Source of the DNA: Bradyrhizobium niftali
GTDB lineage: Bacteria > Pseudomonadota > Alphaproteobacteria > Rhizobiales > Xanthobacteraceae
Length of the DNA stretch: 64,000 nt
Direction of reading: 5' to 3'
NCBI RefSeq assembly: GCF_004571025.1
Contig: NZ_SPQT01000011.1
Coordinates: 62,001-126,000, forward strand
Shown here: piece by piece, positions 45,579 through 55,470 of the stretch
How the letters are laid out: each line of letters opens with the position of its first letter
Numbering within the stretch: the first letter of the stretch is position 1
The notes under the pieces: model-generated
Told to the model about the DNA's origin: nothing
The model's database searches: none
Seen by the model: only the letters and a program-made list of their open reading frames with translations
Made by a program: the position numbers and the translations under genes

Positions 45579-47326
45579 GGCCATCCTTCGGCGCGAGGCC
45601 GACCAAGGACGGCGTGTCGTTCCGCCTGTGGGCTCCCGGCGCGCGACGCGTCGATCTTCTGCTCGACCGAAGGCACGCGATGCAGCGCCGGCAGGACGGC
45701 TGGTATGTGGCCGAGATCGCCGGCCTGACCGCCGGCAGTCCCTACAAATTCAGGATCGACGACGAGATCGACGTGCCCGATCCGGCCTCCGCCTTCCAGC
45801 CCGAGGACGTGTTCGGCCCGAGCGAGGTGATCGATCATGACGCCTTCGCCTGGCGCGCGCGCGACTGGCGTGGCCGTCCATGGGAAGAGACGGTGTTGAT
45901 CGAGAGCCATGTCGGCACCTTCACGCGGGAGGGTACCTACCGCGCCATGATCGACAGGCTCGATCATCTCACAGCAACCGGCATCACGGCGTTTGAACTG
46001 ATGCCGCTGGCCGATTTCGCCGGCCGCCGTGGCTGGGGCTATGACGGCGTGTTGTGGTATGCGCCCGACAGCGCCTATGGCCGTCCCGAAGACCTGAAGT
46101 CGCTGATCGACGAGGCGCATCTGCGCGGGCTGATGGTGTTCCTCGACGTCGTCTACAATCATTTCGGCCCCGAAGGGAATTACCTCGGCCGCTATGCGCC
46201 GAGCTTCTTCACCGACGCGCACACGCCCTGGGGCAGCGCCATCGACTATCGCGTGCCGCAGGCGCGGGCCTTTGCGGTCGAGAACGCGCTGTCCTGGCTC
46301 GGCGACTATCGTTTCGACGGCCTGCGGCTCGATGCCGCCAACCACATCATGGCAATGCCCGGCGAGCAGTCGATGCTGCAAGACCTCAGCGTCGCCGCCG
46401 GCGAGCTTGCCAAGGCCACGGGACGGCACATCCATCTCGTGCTGGAGAACGGCGACAACCGCGCCAGCCTGCTCGACGCCGCGCAGGAGCCGCCGAACGG
46501 CAAATATCGCGCGCAGTGGAACGACGACTATCACCACGTCTGGCATGTGATGCTGACCGGCGAGCTCGCCGGTTATTACGCCGACTACCAGACGCCGCGC
46601 ATGGATCTCGCACGCGCGCTCGCCTCGGGCTTCGTCTACCAGGGCGAGATCTCGGAGTTCTGGGGCAAGAAGCCGCGCGGCGAGCCGAGCCGCGAGCTGC
46701 CGCCGGCGACCTTCGTCAACTTCCTGCAAAACCACGACCAGATCGGCAACCGTCCGCTCGGCGACCGCCTCGAAAGCCTGGCATCACCGCGGCAGATCGA
46801 AGCCGCGCTCGCGGTCACGCTGCTGGCGCCGATGGTGCCGATGCTGTTTCAGGGCGAGGAATGGGGCTCGAAGGTCCCCTTCCCGTTCTTTTGCGACTTC
46901 CAGGGCGGGCTGGCCGACGCCGTGCGCAAGGGACGCAGGCAGGAATATGCCTGGGCTTACGAGAAATACGGCGACGAGGTGCCCGACCCGCTCGATCCGG
47001 CAACACCCTTGTCGGCCGTGCTCGATTGGAGCGGCCGCACGCCGGAGCAGGACGCACGACTTGCGCTGGTGCGTGACCTGCTCGCGCTCCGCCGCAAGGA
47101 GATCATGCCGCGACTGAAAGGCGCGAGCTTCGGCGACGCCGAGGCGGCCGACAGCGGCCTGCTCCGCGCGCATTGGCGCATGGGTGACGGCACGACGTTG
47201 CGCCTCCTCGCCAATCTCTCGGATCACGAGATCATTTCCACTGACAGCGCGGGCACGCCGATCTGGGGCGGCGCGGCCGGCGATCGGCTTCCGCCCTGGT
47301 CGGTGGTCTGGCGCCTCGGAGGTTGA
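45575..47326 (+). CDS. treZ: Malto-oligosyltrehalose trehalohydrolase
   Basis: 583 residues from the ATG overlapping the glgX stop; the long upstream open frame is glgX in another frame. Seen: N-terminal domain SFRLWAPGARRVDLLL, ESHVGTFTREGTYRAM, VYNHFGPEGNYLG, nucleophile Asp in DGLRLDAANHIM, Glu in HLVLENGDNRA, and NHDQIGNR. It releases trehalose from maltooligosyltrehalose made by TreY, the next gene. The segment after the catalytic Glu (NGDNRAS) is slightly unlike the commoner END-ND form. Confidence 0.93.
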   Translation: MRPSFGARPTKDGVSFRLWAPGARRVDLLLDRRHAMQRRQDGWYVAEIAGLTAGSPYKFRIDDEIDVPDPASAFQPEDVFGPSEVIDHDAFAWRARDWRGRPWEETVLIESHVGTFTREGTYRAMIDRLDHLTATGITAFELMPLADFAGRRGWGYDGVLWYAPDSAYGRPEDLKSLIDEAHLRGLMVFLDVVYNHFGPEGNYLGRYAPSFFTDAHTPWGSAIDYRVPQARAFAVENALSWLGDYRFDGLRLDAANHIMAMPGEQSMLQDLSVAAGELAKATGRHIHLVLENGDNRASLLDAAQEPPNGKYRAQWNDDYHHVWHVMLTGELAGYYADYQTPRMDLARALASGFVYQGEISEFWGKKPRGEPSRELPPATFVNFLQNHDQIGNRPLGDRLESLASPRQIEAALAVTLLAPMVPMLFQGEEWGSKVPFPFFCDFQGGLADAVRKGRRQEYAWAYEKYGDEVPDPLDPATPLSAVLDWSGRTPEQDARLALVRDLLALRRKEIMPRLKGASFGDAEAADSGLLRAHWRMGDGTTLRLLANLSDHEIISTDSAGTPIWGGAAGDRLPPWSVVWRLGG

Positions 47327-47327
47327 C

Positions 47328-50114
47328 ATGCCTCCGGCCATTCCTCTCGCGACCTACCGGCTTCAGCTCACCGCCGATTTCGACTTCAACAAGGCTGCCG
47401 CGGTGGTGCCCTATCTCAAATCGCTCGGAATCACGCACCTCTATGCCTCGCCGGTGATGAAGGCGCGCAAGGGCTCGACGCACGGCTACGACACCGTCGA
47501 TCACAGCCAGTTCAATCCGGAGCTCGGCGGCGAGGCCGGCTTTGCGCGGCTGAGCGAGGCTCTCAGGCAGAACGACCTAGGCCTCATCATCGACTTCGTG
47601 CCGAACCATGTCGGCGTGCATTTTGCCGACAATCCCTGGTGGCTGGACGTGCTGGAATGGGGACCGACCTCGCCGCACGCGGTCGCCTTCGATATCGACT
47701 GGGATCTGCTGCCCCACCGCGCCCGCGGCGGCGTGCTGCTGCCGATCCTCGGCTCGTCCTATGGCGAGGCGCTGGAGCGCGGCGACATCGAGCTGCGCTA
47801 CGATGCCGGGGAAGGCAGCCTTTCCGCCTGGTATTTCGAGCATCGCCTGCCGATCGCCCCGGAGCGCTATGGCGAAATGCTGCGGATGTTCGTGAAGGAA
47901 GCCGATGCCGCCGAGACGGAGGCCGGCAAGCGCCTGCTTTCGCTCGCGGCCCGCTACACCGGGCTGCGCCGGCCCAACCGCAAGGAAGCCCCCGGCTTCA
48001 AGGCGGAGCTGAAGGAGATCGCGGGCGCGGCCGACATCATCGCGCGCGGCCTCGCCGCCTATCGTGCGGCCAAGGACCGTCCGGCGCAGACGCTGGCGCT
48101 GCATCATCTGCTGGAACGCCAGCACTACAAGCTCGGCCACTGGCGGCTCGCCTCCAGCGACATCAACTACCGCCGCTTCTTCGACGTCAACGGGCTCGCC
48201 GGCCTGCGCGTCGAGGACCCCGGCACGTTCGCTGCCACGCATCGGCTGGTGAAGCAGCTCGTTGCCGACGGCAAGCTGCACGGCATCCGTCTCGATCACG
48301 TCGACGGCCTGCGCGATCCCGCCCAGTACTGCCAGCGGCTGCGCCGGCTGGTGCGCGACGCGCAAGGCAACACCAAGCCGTTCTACACCGTGATCGAAAA
48401 GATCCTGTGCGAGCACGAGCGCCTGCCGCAATTCGCCGGCGTCCAGGGCACCACCGGCTATGAATGGATGAACGTCATCACGCAAGTGCTGGTCGACGCC
48501 AAGGGGCTGGAAGCGCTGGACGAGACCTGGCGGCAAGTCAGCAATCGCCCACCGCGGCTTGCACCTTACGTCAAGGAGGCCAAGCGGCGCGTGCTGGAGA
48601 CGCTGCTCACCAGCGAATTCATCGTGCTGACGCGCCTGCTCGCGCGCATCGCCAACGGGCATTACTCGACCCGCGACTTCTCGGCCGACAGCCTGCGGCA
48701 GGCGCTCGAGCTCTACGTGCTGCATTTCCCGGTCTATCGCACCTATCTCACGACAAGCGCGCCGGCCGCGCACGATCGCAAGCTGATCGACGACACCATC
48801 GCGCGTGCCCGTGCCGAGTGGTTCGCCGCCGACGAGGGCATTTTCGACTTCCTGCGCGATGCCCTGACCATGGACCTGCTCAAGCCCGGCCGGCCCCCGC
48901 ACAGCGCCCCACGCGTGCGCCGCTTCGCGCTGAAGGTGCAGCAATTCACCGGGCCGGTGATGGCGAAATCGCTGGAGGACACCGCGTTCTACCAATTCCA
49001 CCGGCTGCTTGCGCTGAACGAGGTCGGCGGCGATCCCGCCAGCACCGGCCTTACCATTCCCGCCTTCCACGAGGCCATGCGAGCGCGTGCCAGGGAGTGG
49101 CCGCAAGGGATGACGGCAACCGCCACCCACGACACCAAGCGCGGCGAGGACGCCCGCGCCAGGATCGCAGCACTCAGCGAAATCCCCGGCGAATGGACCA
49201 GCGCGGTTTCACGCTGGAAAGTGCTGAACGCGCCGCACCTCGCACTCCACGGCAATCTGCGCGCGCCATCGGCAACGTTCGAATACATGCTCTACCAGAC
49301 CCTGCTTGGCGCCTGGCCGCTGCAGAGCCCAGCGGATGCGGGTTTCGTGGAGCGCATCCAGGCCTACGCGCTGAAGGCCGCGCGCGAGGGCAAGGAAGAG
49401 ACGAGCTGGCTCAATCCCCACGAGATCTACGAGACCGGACTACGAGACTTCGTCGCGAAGATCCTCGATCCTGCGCAGTCGGGCGAATTCCTGGGGGCAC
49501 TGCAAACCCTGGCGCGCCGCGTCGCGCTGCTCGGCGCGTTGAACTCGCTGAGCCAGCTCACCCTCAAGGCAACGCTGCCGGGCGTCCCGGACTTCTACCA
49601 GGGCACCGAATTCTGGGATCTGTCGCTGGTCGATCCCGACAACCGCCGTGCGGTGGATTTTTCCGCGCGGGATACGGCGCTGGGTTCGCTGTCCGGTCCG
49701 GACTGGAGCAGCCTGATCAAGGCCTGGCCGGATGGCCGCATCAAGCTGGCCTGGACGCGGCACCTTCTCAAGCTGCGCAACGAGCTCGCCGGCGTTTTTG
49801 CGCAAGGCGACTACCAGTCGCTGGAGGTCCATGGCGCGCATGCCGATCATGTCATCGCTTTCGCCCGTCGCCACGACCGCGCTGCGGCGATCGTCGTGGT
49901 TGGGCGGCTGTTCGCGCCATTCACGCAAGGCGGCCGGGAATGGCCCGCACTCGAAGGTTTTGACGCCACCATCGACATCACCGGCTACACCGCGCCGGGA
50001 CTTGCGGGCAACGAACTGCCGGTCGCGCAGGCTTTCCGCGATTTTCCTGCGGCCGTCATCGAGGCCCGCACTGCGGGCGCCATCAGGCCTGCGCGGCAGC
50101 GCGTGCGCGCCTGA
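47328..50114 (+). CDS. treY: Malto-oligosyltrehalose synthase
   Basis: 928 residues from the ATG at 47328, with GGAGG at 47318-47322. Family start ATYRLQLTADFDFNKAAAVV, YASPVMKARKGSTHGYDTVD, DFVPNHVGVHFADNPWWLDV, nucleophile Asp in GIRLDHVDGLRDP, Glu in FYTVIEKILCEHERLP, and late GVPDFYQGTEFWDLSLVDPDNRR. It converts the reducing end of maltodextrins to a trehalosyl end. Last gene of the six-gene plus-strand cluster, convergent with the PHA-type gene only 3 bp away. Confidence 0.96.
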   Translation: MPPAIPLATYRLQLTADFDFNKAAAVVPYLKSLGITHLYASPVMKARKGSTHGYDTVDHSQFNPELGGEAGFARLSEALRQNDLGLIIDFVPNHVGVHFADNPWWLDVLEWGPTSPHAVAFDIDWDLLPHRARGGVLLPILGSSYGEALERGDIELRYDAGEGSLSAWYFEHRLPIAPERYGEMLRMFVKEADAAETEAGKRLLSLAARYTGLRRPNRKEAPGFKAELKEIAGAADIIARGLAAYRAAKDRPAQTLALHHLLERQHYKLGHWRLASSDINYRRFFDVNGLAGLRVEDPGTFAATHRLVKQLVADGKLHGIRLDHVDGLRDPAQYCQRLRRLVRDAQGNTKPFYTVIEKILCEHERLPQFAGVQGTTGYEWMNVITQVLVDAKGLEALDETWRQVSNRPPRLAPYVKEAKRRVLETLLTSEFIVLTRLLARIANGHYSTRDFSADSLRQALELYVLHFPVYRTYLTTSAPAAHDRKLIDDTIARARAEWFAADEGIFDFLRDALTMDLLKPGRPPHSAPRVRRFALKVQQFTGPVMAKSLEDTAFYQFHRLLALNEVGGDPASTGLTIPAFHEAMRARAREWPQGMTATATHDTKRGEDARARIAALSEIPGEWTSAVSRWKVLNAPHLALHGNLRAPSATFEYMLYQTLLGAWPLQSPADAGFVERIQAYALKAAREGKEETSWLNPHEIYETGLRDFVAKILDPAQSGEFLGALQTLARRVALLGALNSLSQLTLKATLPGVPDFYQGTEFWDLSLVDPDNRRAVDFSARDTALGSLSGPDWSSLIKAWPDGRIKLAWTRHLLKLRNELAGVFAQGDYQSLEVHGAHADHVIAFARRHDRAAAIVVVGRLFAPFTQGGREWPALEGFDATIDITGYTAPGLAGNELPVAQAFRDFPAAVIEARTAGAIRPARQRVRA

Positions 50115-50117
50115 AAC

Positions 50118-50435
50118 TCACTTTCTCTCGTCCTTGGTCAGCAGCAACTGCCCGCGCTTGCGGATGGTCGCCTGCGCCATCTCGGCAAAGCGCTGCAACA
50201 GCCAGGGCAGCACGACCTGCACCTTGACCTGGTCGTCGGAGACGTCGACCTGGCCGGTGGCAATCTGCCCGAGCGCACGGATGCGAAAACTCATGCTGTC
50301 GCCGCTCCAGCGCTCCTCCTCGACCTGCATCACGGGAATGCTCGCCGCCGCGCGGCCAAGCCCGGTCTTGAGCCGGCGCACCGCTTCCTCGCGGCCGAGA
50401 CGATGGGGAATTGAAACGACAAGCGGTGCTGACAT
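50118..50435 (-). CDS. Polyhydroxyalkanoic acid system (PHA_gran_rgn-like) protein
   Basis: 105 residues. Begins MSAPLVVSIPHRLGREEAVRR and continues MSFRIRALGQIATGQVDV, VVLPWLLQRFAEMAQATIRK; this matches my recollection of the small PHA-granule-associated family found near phasins. Soluble, no signal peptide. Role in PHA storage is inferred from family only, as no pha gene is in the window. Confidence 0.7.
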   Translation of the reverse strand: MSAPLVVSIPHRLGREEAVRRLKTGLGRAAASIPVMQVEEERWSGDSMSFRIRALGQIATGQVDVSDDQVKVQVVLPWLLQRFAEMAQATIRKRGQLLLTKDERK

Positions 50436-50530
50436 GGCCTTGCCCTGCGCTGATTGAATCTCACTTCATCATGCCGGCCCGAGCGGCAAAGGTTCCATGC
50501 AACTTGCACCTGTCGCCCCGTTTCACAACC

Positions 50531-50555
50531 GGAACTTTAAAACCTGCGGCAAGTT
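50531..50555 (+). promoter_or_regulatory. Weak EcfG-like promoter candidate for the DUF3309 gene
   Basis: GGAAC (50531-50535), 16 nt, AGTT (50552-50555): one mismatch to GGAAC-N16-CGTT, 60 bp upstream of the small gene's ATG. Confidence 0.35.
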
Positions 50556-50615
50556 GCCCCCGCACCAAGGGACAGGTGCAACGACCCTTTCAACAAAGGG
50601 CTGGAGGAGACTAGC

Positions 50616-50780
50616 ATGTCTATCGGTACGATCATTCTGATCATTTTGGTCATCGCCCTGCTCGGCGGCTTCAGCGGCATCGGCGGCGGACCGTTCTACG
50701 GCACCGGCTATTACGGCGGCGGCGGCCTCGGGCTCGTCATCGTCATCCTGCTGATCCTGCTGCTGCTGGGACGGATCTAG
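50616..50780 (+). CDS. DUF3309 family membrane microprotein
   Basis: 54 residues. ATG at 50616 with GGAGGAG upstream (50602-50609 region). The N-terminus is hydrophobic (IGTIILIILVIALLGGF), the middle is Gly/Tyr-rich (GGGPFYGTGYYGGGG), and the C-terminus is a second membrane segment (LGLVIVILLILLLLGRI). This is the DUF3309 pattern: very short membrane proteins, abundant in rhizobia, function unknown. A possible stress-type promoter precedes it. Confidence 0.85.
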   Translation: MSIGTIILIILVIALLGGFSGIGGGPFYGTGYYGGGGLGLVIVILLILLLLGRI

Positions 50781-50795
50781 CCACGCAACGGTCTT

Positions 50796-50884
50796 GTAGG
50801 ATGGGTTAGCCGCGAGGCGTAACCCACCTCTTTGGTTTCCGCGGAAACAGAAGTGGTGGGTTACGCTACGCTAACCCACCCTAC
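50796..50884. repeat. Palindromic repeat, family R4, running into the ligD stop codon
   Basis: The left arm GTAGGATGGGTTAGC and GTAACCCACC face the right arm GGTGGGTTAC and GCTAACCCACCCTAC. It occupies the space between the convergent DUF3309 and ligD genes, and its last four bases include the complement of the ligD TAG stop. Confidence 0.85.
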
Positions 50885-53538
50885 TTCACCTTCCCCGCGA
50901 GCTTCTTCATCGCGGCCTTGATCGACGCGGCCGCATCGTCATAGCCCTCCCACGCTTTCGAACGCGCCAGCAGGCCCGGCACCGTCCGCACCGTATATCG
51001 CTTCGGATCGAGATCGCCCTTCACCTGCGCCCAGGTCACCGGCATCGACACGGTTGCGCCGTCGCGGGCGCGGGGCGATAGCGGGGCCACCGCCGTCGAC
51101 AGGCGGTCATTGCGCAGATAGTCCAGAAAGATCTTTCCGTTGCGCAGCTTCTTGGACATGTTGAGCAGATAGCGCTCGGGATCGTCATCCGCCATCCACT
51201 GGCAGACACCTTGCGCGAACGCCTTGGCCTCCTTCCAGCTCACCTTGTCGCGCGCGCCGTGGAGCAGCGGCACCACCACGTGAATGCCCTTGCCGCCGGT
51301 GGTCTTGCAGAAGCTGTCCATGCCGACGTCGGTGAGCCGCTGCCGCATCTCCTTCGCGGCCTCGACGACGTCGGCGAAATCGACATCCGGCGCGGGGTCG
51401 AGATCGAACACCAGCCGTCCCGGCGTATCATAGGCGTTAGGGGCACAGTTCCAGGGATGCAGCTCGAGGCCGCCGATCTGCGCGACCGCGGCAAGTCCCT
51501 CGACGCGATCGATCTGCAAATACGGCTTGCGATCGCCGGAAACCTTGGCGAGCTCGAGCAGGTTCGAGGTGCCCTGCATGGCATGGCGCTGGAAGAATGT
51601 CTCGCCGCCGATGCCGTCGGGCGCGCGCAGGATCGAGCAGGGGCGCCCTTTCAGGTGCACGATCATCCAGCCGCCGACCGCCTCGAAATAGCGCGCAAGA
51701 TCAAGCTTCGTGACGCCGTCGCCGCCGTCCGGCCACAGCTCCTTGTCCGGCTTCGAGATCACGACGCCCATGACCTCGGCGGCTGCATCTTTCTTCTTTC
51801 CGGCCTTCACCGGAGCGCGCTTTCCGGCAGAAGGCCTGGCAAGCTCGGTATCGGCGGGCGTTTCCGCCTCGACCTCCTCGGCCGGCTTGTCCTGCCGCAG
51901 CCCCTTGAAGGCGGCCTGACGAATGTTGCCGTCGGCCGTGAAGCCGGCGAATTCGATTTCGGCGACGAGTTCAGGCTTCAGCCAGTGCACGTCCCGGGTC
52001 TTCTTCGGCGCGTTCTTGCCGCCGAACGGGCTGTCCTTGGCCTCCATGGCCTTAAGGGACGGCATGATGCGCTTGACCGTGTCGACGCCGAAACCGGTAC
52101 CGACCATGCCGACGAAGGCGAGGTGATCGCCACGATGCACACCGGCCATCAGCGAGCGGAATTTGCCGTTGGTGGTCTTCCAGCCGCCGATCACGACCTC
52201 ATGCCCGGCCCGGCATTTTGCCTTGATCCAGCTCTCCGTCCGCCCCGATCGGTACGGCGCGTCCAGCTTCTTCGACACCACGCCTTCAAGCTCGAGCTTG
52301 CAGGCCGATTGCAGCACGGCGTCGCCGCCGCTCTCGAAATGCTCGACATAGCGGATCTGGTTCGATTTCCGCTTGCGCTGCTCCAGCAATTCCTTGAGCC
52401 GCGCCTTGCGCTCCCCGAGCGGAAGGCGACGATAGTCGCGGCTATCGGCGAACAGGAGATCGAAGGCAAAGAAGATGAGGTCCTCGGTCTTGCCATCCGA
52501 CAGCGCGGCCTGGAGCGAGGAAAAGTTCGGCGCGCCGTTGTGGTCGAGCGCGACGATCTCGCCGTCGATCATGGCCTCCGGCAGCGCGTTCGCCTCCTTC
52601 GCGATGGAGGCGAACTTGTCGGTCCAGTCGAGACCCTTGCGAGTCTTCAGCGTCGCCTTGCCGTCCTCGATACGGAGCTGGACGCGGTAGCCGTCGAACT
52701 TGATCTCGTGGCACCAGCCGTCGCCGGCCGGCGGACGCTCGACCGGCGTGCAGAGCTGCGGCGCGACGAAATCCGGCATCTCCGAGACCGTTTTGGCATT
52801 CGCAGCGGTCGTGGCTCTCTTCTTTGCAGCCTTGCCGGCCTTCAACGCCGCGCGTGGCGCCGGCGCGACGGTCCGCCCCTTCGTCTCCTCGACGCGGTTG
52901 GACTGCCACACCGCATCGGCCTTGCTCTTGGTGCCCTTCGCCAGCATGAACGGCTTTGGCGCGCGGCCTTTGCCTTCGGCGATCTGCGCCATTGCGCGGC
53001 CGGAGGCGACCGACTTGTCCTCGGCAAGGATGTCCTCGCTCTCACGGGCATATTCGTCGCGATGCTTGATCAGCAGCCAGTTGGTGCGCTTGCCGCCATC
53101 GCGATCGTTGCGCATGCGGACCAGCACCCAGCTTCCGTGCAGCTTCTCGCCGTGCAGCGTGAACTTCAGGTCGCCTTTCTTGAAGCCACGTTCGGGGTCC
53201 TCGGTCTCCCAGGTGCCGCGGTCCCACAGCATGACCGTGCCGCCGCCATATTGCCCTTCCGGAATCGTTCCTTCGAAATCGCCATAGTCGAGCGGATGGT
53301 CCTCGACCTCGACCGCCAGCCGCTTGTCGTGCGGATCGAGCGAGGGCCCCTTCGTCACCGCCCAGGACTTGAAGACGCCATCGAACTCGAGCCGGAAATC
53401 GTAGTGCAGCCGGGTGGCGTCATGCTTCTGGATCACGAAACGCCGCTGTTTCGAGGAGGCAACCGCGGCCTCGCCGGAGGGCTCGGGCGTCTTCTCGAAG
53501 TCCCGCTTCTGCCGATAGGTGGAGAGTTTTCGCAGCAC
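50881..53538 (-). CDS. ligD: Multifunctional ATP-dependent DNA ligase LigD
   Basis: 885 residues with three modules. Residues about 30-190: 3'-phosphoesterase ([40 protein letters not shown]). About 250-570: ligase with adenylated Lys280 in [13 protein letters not shown] and motif segments DGEIVALD and [15 protein letters not shown]. About 620-885: polymerase/primase with the metal-binding [24 protein letters not shown]. The order PE-ligase-polymerase is common in proteobacteria. It seals double-strand breaks with Ku, encoded divergently 116 bp away. Confidence 0.95.
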   Translation of the reverse strand: MLRKLSTYRQKRDFEKTPEPSGEAAVASSKQRRFVIQKHDATRLHYDFRLEFDGVFKSWAVTKGPSLDPHDKRLAVEVEDHPLDYGDFEGTIPEGQYGGGTVMLWDRGTWETEDPERGFKKGDLKFTLHGEKLHGSWVLVRMRNDRDGGKRTNWLLIKHRDEYARESEDILAEDKSVASGRAMAQIAEGKGRAPKPFMLAKGTKSKADAVWQSNRVEETKGRTVAPAPRAALKAGKAAKKRATTAANAKTVSEMPDFVAPQLCTPVERPPAGDGWCHEIKFDGYRVQLRIEDGKATLKTRKGLDWTDKFASIAKEANALPEAMIDGEIVALDHNGAPNFSSLQAALSDGKTEDLIFFAFDLLFADSRDYRRLPLGERKARLKELLEQRKRKSNQIRYVEHFESGGDAVLQSACKLELEGVVSKKLDAPYRSGRTESWIKAKCRAGHEVVIGGWKTTNGKFRSLMAGVHRGDHLAFVGMVGTGFGVDTVKRIMPSLKAMEAKDSPFGGKNAPKKTRDVHWLKPELVAEIEFAGFTADGNIRQAAFKGLRQDKPAEEVEAETPADTELARPSAGKRAPVKAGKKKDAAAEVMGVVISKPDKELWPDGGDGVTKLDLARYFEAVGGWMIVHLKGRPCSILRAPDGIGGETFFQRHAMQGTSNLLELAKVSGDRKPYLQIDRVEGLAAVAQIGGLELHPWNCAPNAYDTPGRLVFDLDPAPDVDFADVVEAAKEMRQRLTDVGMDSFCKTTGGKGIHVVVPLLHGARDKVSWKEAKAFAQGVCQWMADDDPERYLLNMSKKLRNGKIFLDYLRNDRLSTAVAPLSPRARDGATVSMPVTWAQVKGDLDPKRYTVRTVPGLLARSKAWEGYDDAAASIKAAMKKLAGKVK

Positions 53539-53654
53539 GACCGGTCCCGCATTTCTTTCGGCTTCGAGCCTATCACGGCAAAAGTCCCACCCGGAACCAA
53601 AACCCGACGGGCCGGTTGGAGTTCCAAAATGCCTTGAAAACGCTGGAGAACGGA

Positions 53655-54539
53655 ATGGCCCCCCGTGCCTATTGGAAGGGAACGTTGAAGCTGTCGCTGG
53701 TCAATTGCCCGGTCGTGCTCTATCCCGCAACGACCGCCGCCGAGAAGACCCGGTTTCACATGATCAATCGCGAGACGGGCAATCGCCTCAAGCAGCAAAT
53801 GATCGATTCGGAAACCGGCGACGTCGTCGAAGATGGCGAGAAGGCCCGCGGCTACGAGCTGCGCAAGGGCAAATATGTCGAGATCGAGAAGGAGGAGCTC
53901 GAGGCGGTCCAGATCGAGAGCAACCACACCATCGACATCGAGAGCTTCGTCCCCCGGGACGAGATCGACAAGCGCTATCTCAATCACCCCTACTACGTCG
54001 CCCCTGACGGCAAGGCCGCGCTCGACGCCTTCGCCGTGATCCGCGATGCCATGAAGGACGAGGAGCGCGTGGCGCTCGCAAAAATCGTGCTTACCAACCG
54101 CGAGCACATCATCGCGATCGAGCCGCTCGGCAAGGGCCTGCTCGGCACCACGCTACGCTTCCCTTATGAGCTCCGCGACGAAGACCAGTTCTTCGACGAC
54201 ATCAAGAGCCCGAAGATCACCAAGGACATGGTCGAGCTCGCCGGTCACATCCTGCACACCAAGGCCGCGCATTTCGATCCGAGCAAGTTCAAGGACGAAT
54301 ACGAGACCGCGCTGAAGGCGCTGGTGAAGCGGAAGGCGAGCGGCAAAACAATCGAGCCGCCGGAGCCGGAGGAGCGGCCTAGCAATGTCGTCAGCCTGAT
54401 GGATGCGCTGAAGCAGAGCCTGAAGGGGCGCGGGGGAGGACGGACGTCGGCCAAACAGCATGGGCGGCGGACGACAGGACGGCATCGCAGCGCGAAGAAG
54501 ACGCATAGGTCTGCGGCAAGGCATCGCAAGGCGAGCTAA
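53655..54539 (+). CDS. ku: Non-homologous end-joining protein Ku
   Basis: 294 residues from the ATG at 53655, starting [20 protein letters not shown] as Ku proteins do (the frame is open 39 nt further). Ku core: [65 protein letters not shown]. The C-terminus is a strongly basic tail ([20 protein letters not shown]) likely to thread DNA and assist LigD. The DNA-end-binding homodimer partners with the divergent ligD. Confidence 0.95.
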   Translation: MAPRAYWKGTLKLSLVNCPVVLYPATTAAEKTRFHMINRETGNRLKQQMIDSETGDVVEDGEKARGYELRKGKYVEIEKEELEAVQIESNHTIDIESFVPRDEIDKRYLNHPYYVAPDGKAALDAFAVIRDAMKDEERVALAKIVLTNREHIIAIEPLGKGLLGTTLRFPYELRDEDQFFDDIKSPKITKDMVELAGHILHTKAAHFDPSKFKDEYETALKALVKRKASGKTIEPPEPEERPSNVVSLMDALKQSLKGRGGGRTSAKQHGRRTTGRHRSAKKTHRSAARHRKAS

Positions 54540-54546
54540 TTGCTCG

Positions 54547-54625
54547 GTCATTGCGAGCGCAGCGAAGCAATCCAGAATCTTTCCGCGGAGTCAGCCTGGA
54601 TTGCTTCGCTCCGCTCGCAATGACG
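54547..54625. repeat. Palindromic repeat, family R1, full copy
   Basis: GTCATTGCGAGCGCAGCG to AATCCAGAAT on the left; CTGGATTGCTTCGCTCCG to CGCAATGACG on the right. It starts 8 bp after the ku stop and could terminate that transcript. Confidence 0.85.
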
Positions 54626-54655
54626 ATGTTGATGCAGGCTCGCCACAATATCAGT

Positions 54656-54739
54656 CGTCATGCCCGGGCTTGTCCCGGGTGTCCACGTCTATCCCGCGCG
54701 CAGAGAGCGCGGATGGCCGGGTCGAGCCCGGCCATGACG
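54656..54739. repeat. Palindromic repeat, family R2
   Basis: CGTCATGCCCGGGCTTG then GGGTGTCCACG on the left; GGATGGCCGGGTCGAGCCC then GGCCATGACGA on the right. It matches the element at the korA/korB junction. R1 and R2 stand side by side between the convergent ku and kdpE genes. Confidence 0.85.
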
Positions 54740-54780
54740 AGTGTGCCCCAAGCGAGCCCCGCGCATTGCTGCTCGACCGC

Positions 54781-55470
54781 CTAATCCCCCGCCTTCAGGC
54801 GGTACCCGATCCCCGTCTCCGTCAGCACATATTGCGGACGTTCCGGATCGGCTTCGATCTTCTGGCGAAGCTGGCGGACATAGACGCGCAGATATTGCGC
54901 GTCGGTCAGCTCGTCCCAGAGCTCCTTGAGCAGGAAGCGGTGGGTCAGCACTTTGCCGGCGTGCTGGACCAGCACGCGCAGGAGATCGTACTCCTTCGGC
55001 GACAACTTCACCTCGCGCTCGCCGACCTTGACGATGCGGCGGACGAGATCAACGGAGAGGTCGCCGGTGCGAAACACCGGGCGCTCGCCCTGGACCTGGA
55101 GCTGGTGCCGCAGCGCGGCGCGAAGACGCGCCAGCAGCTCGTCCATGCCGAACGGCTTGGTCAGGTAGTCGTCAGCGCCGAGATCGAGCGCCTGCACCTT
55201 GCCGGCCTCGTCGCCCCGGCTCGACAGCACCACGATCGGGACGGCTTCGTTGCGGGCCCGGATGGTGCGGAGCAGCTCGTGGCCCTGGATGTCGGGCAGG
55301 CCGAGATCGAGGATGATCAATGCAGGCTCCTCGGTGAGCTTTTCCAGCGCAATCTTGCCGTTCGACGCTTCCAGGATCTCATAGCCCTGCGTCGTCAACC
55401 CCATCCGCAGCAATTTGCGGATCGGGGGTTCGTCGTCGATGACCAGAACCTTGATCGGGGCGGCACTCAT
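54781..55470 (-). CDS. kdpE: KDP operon response regulator KdpE
   Basis: 229 residues. Receiver domain: acidic pocket Asp12-Asp13 in VIDDEPP, phosphoacceptor Asp55 in IILDLGLPD, switch Thr/Ser in VVLSSRGDEAGKV, Lys in DYLTKPFGMDEL. C-terminal OmpR-type winged helix ending YVRQLRQKIEADPERPQYVL and GIGYRLKAGD. Activates kdp transcription under potassium limitation. Its ATG overlaps the kdpD stop by 4 nt. Confidence 0.96.
   Translation of the reverse strand: MSAAPIKVLVIDDEPPIRKLLRMGLTTQGYEILEASNGKIALEKLTEEPALIILDLGLPDIQGHELLRTIRARNEAVPIVVLSSRGDEAGKVQALDLGADDYLTKPFGMDELLARLRAALRHQLQVQGERPVFRTGDLSVDLVRRIVKVGEREVKLSPKEYDLLRVLVQHAGKVLTHRFLLKELWDELTDAQYLRVYVRQLRQKIEADPERPQYVLTETGIGYRLKAGD

Noticed and set aside
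54547-54739. CRISPR array or tandem repeat
   Set aside because: The repeats are two different palindromes side by side, without regular direct-repeat/spacer periodicity.
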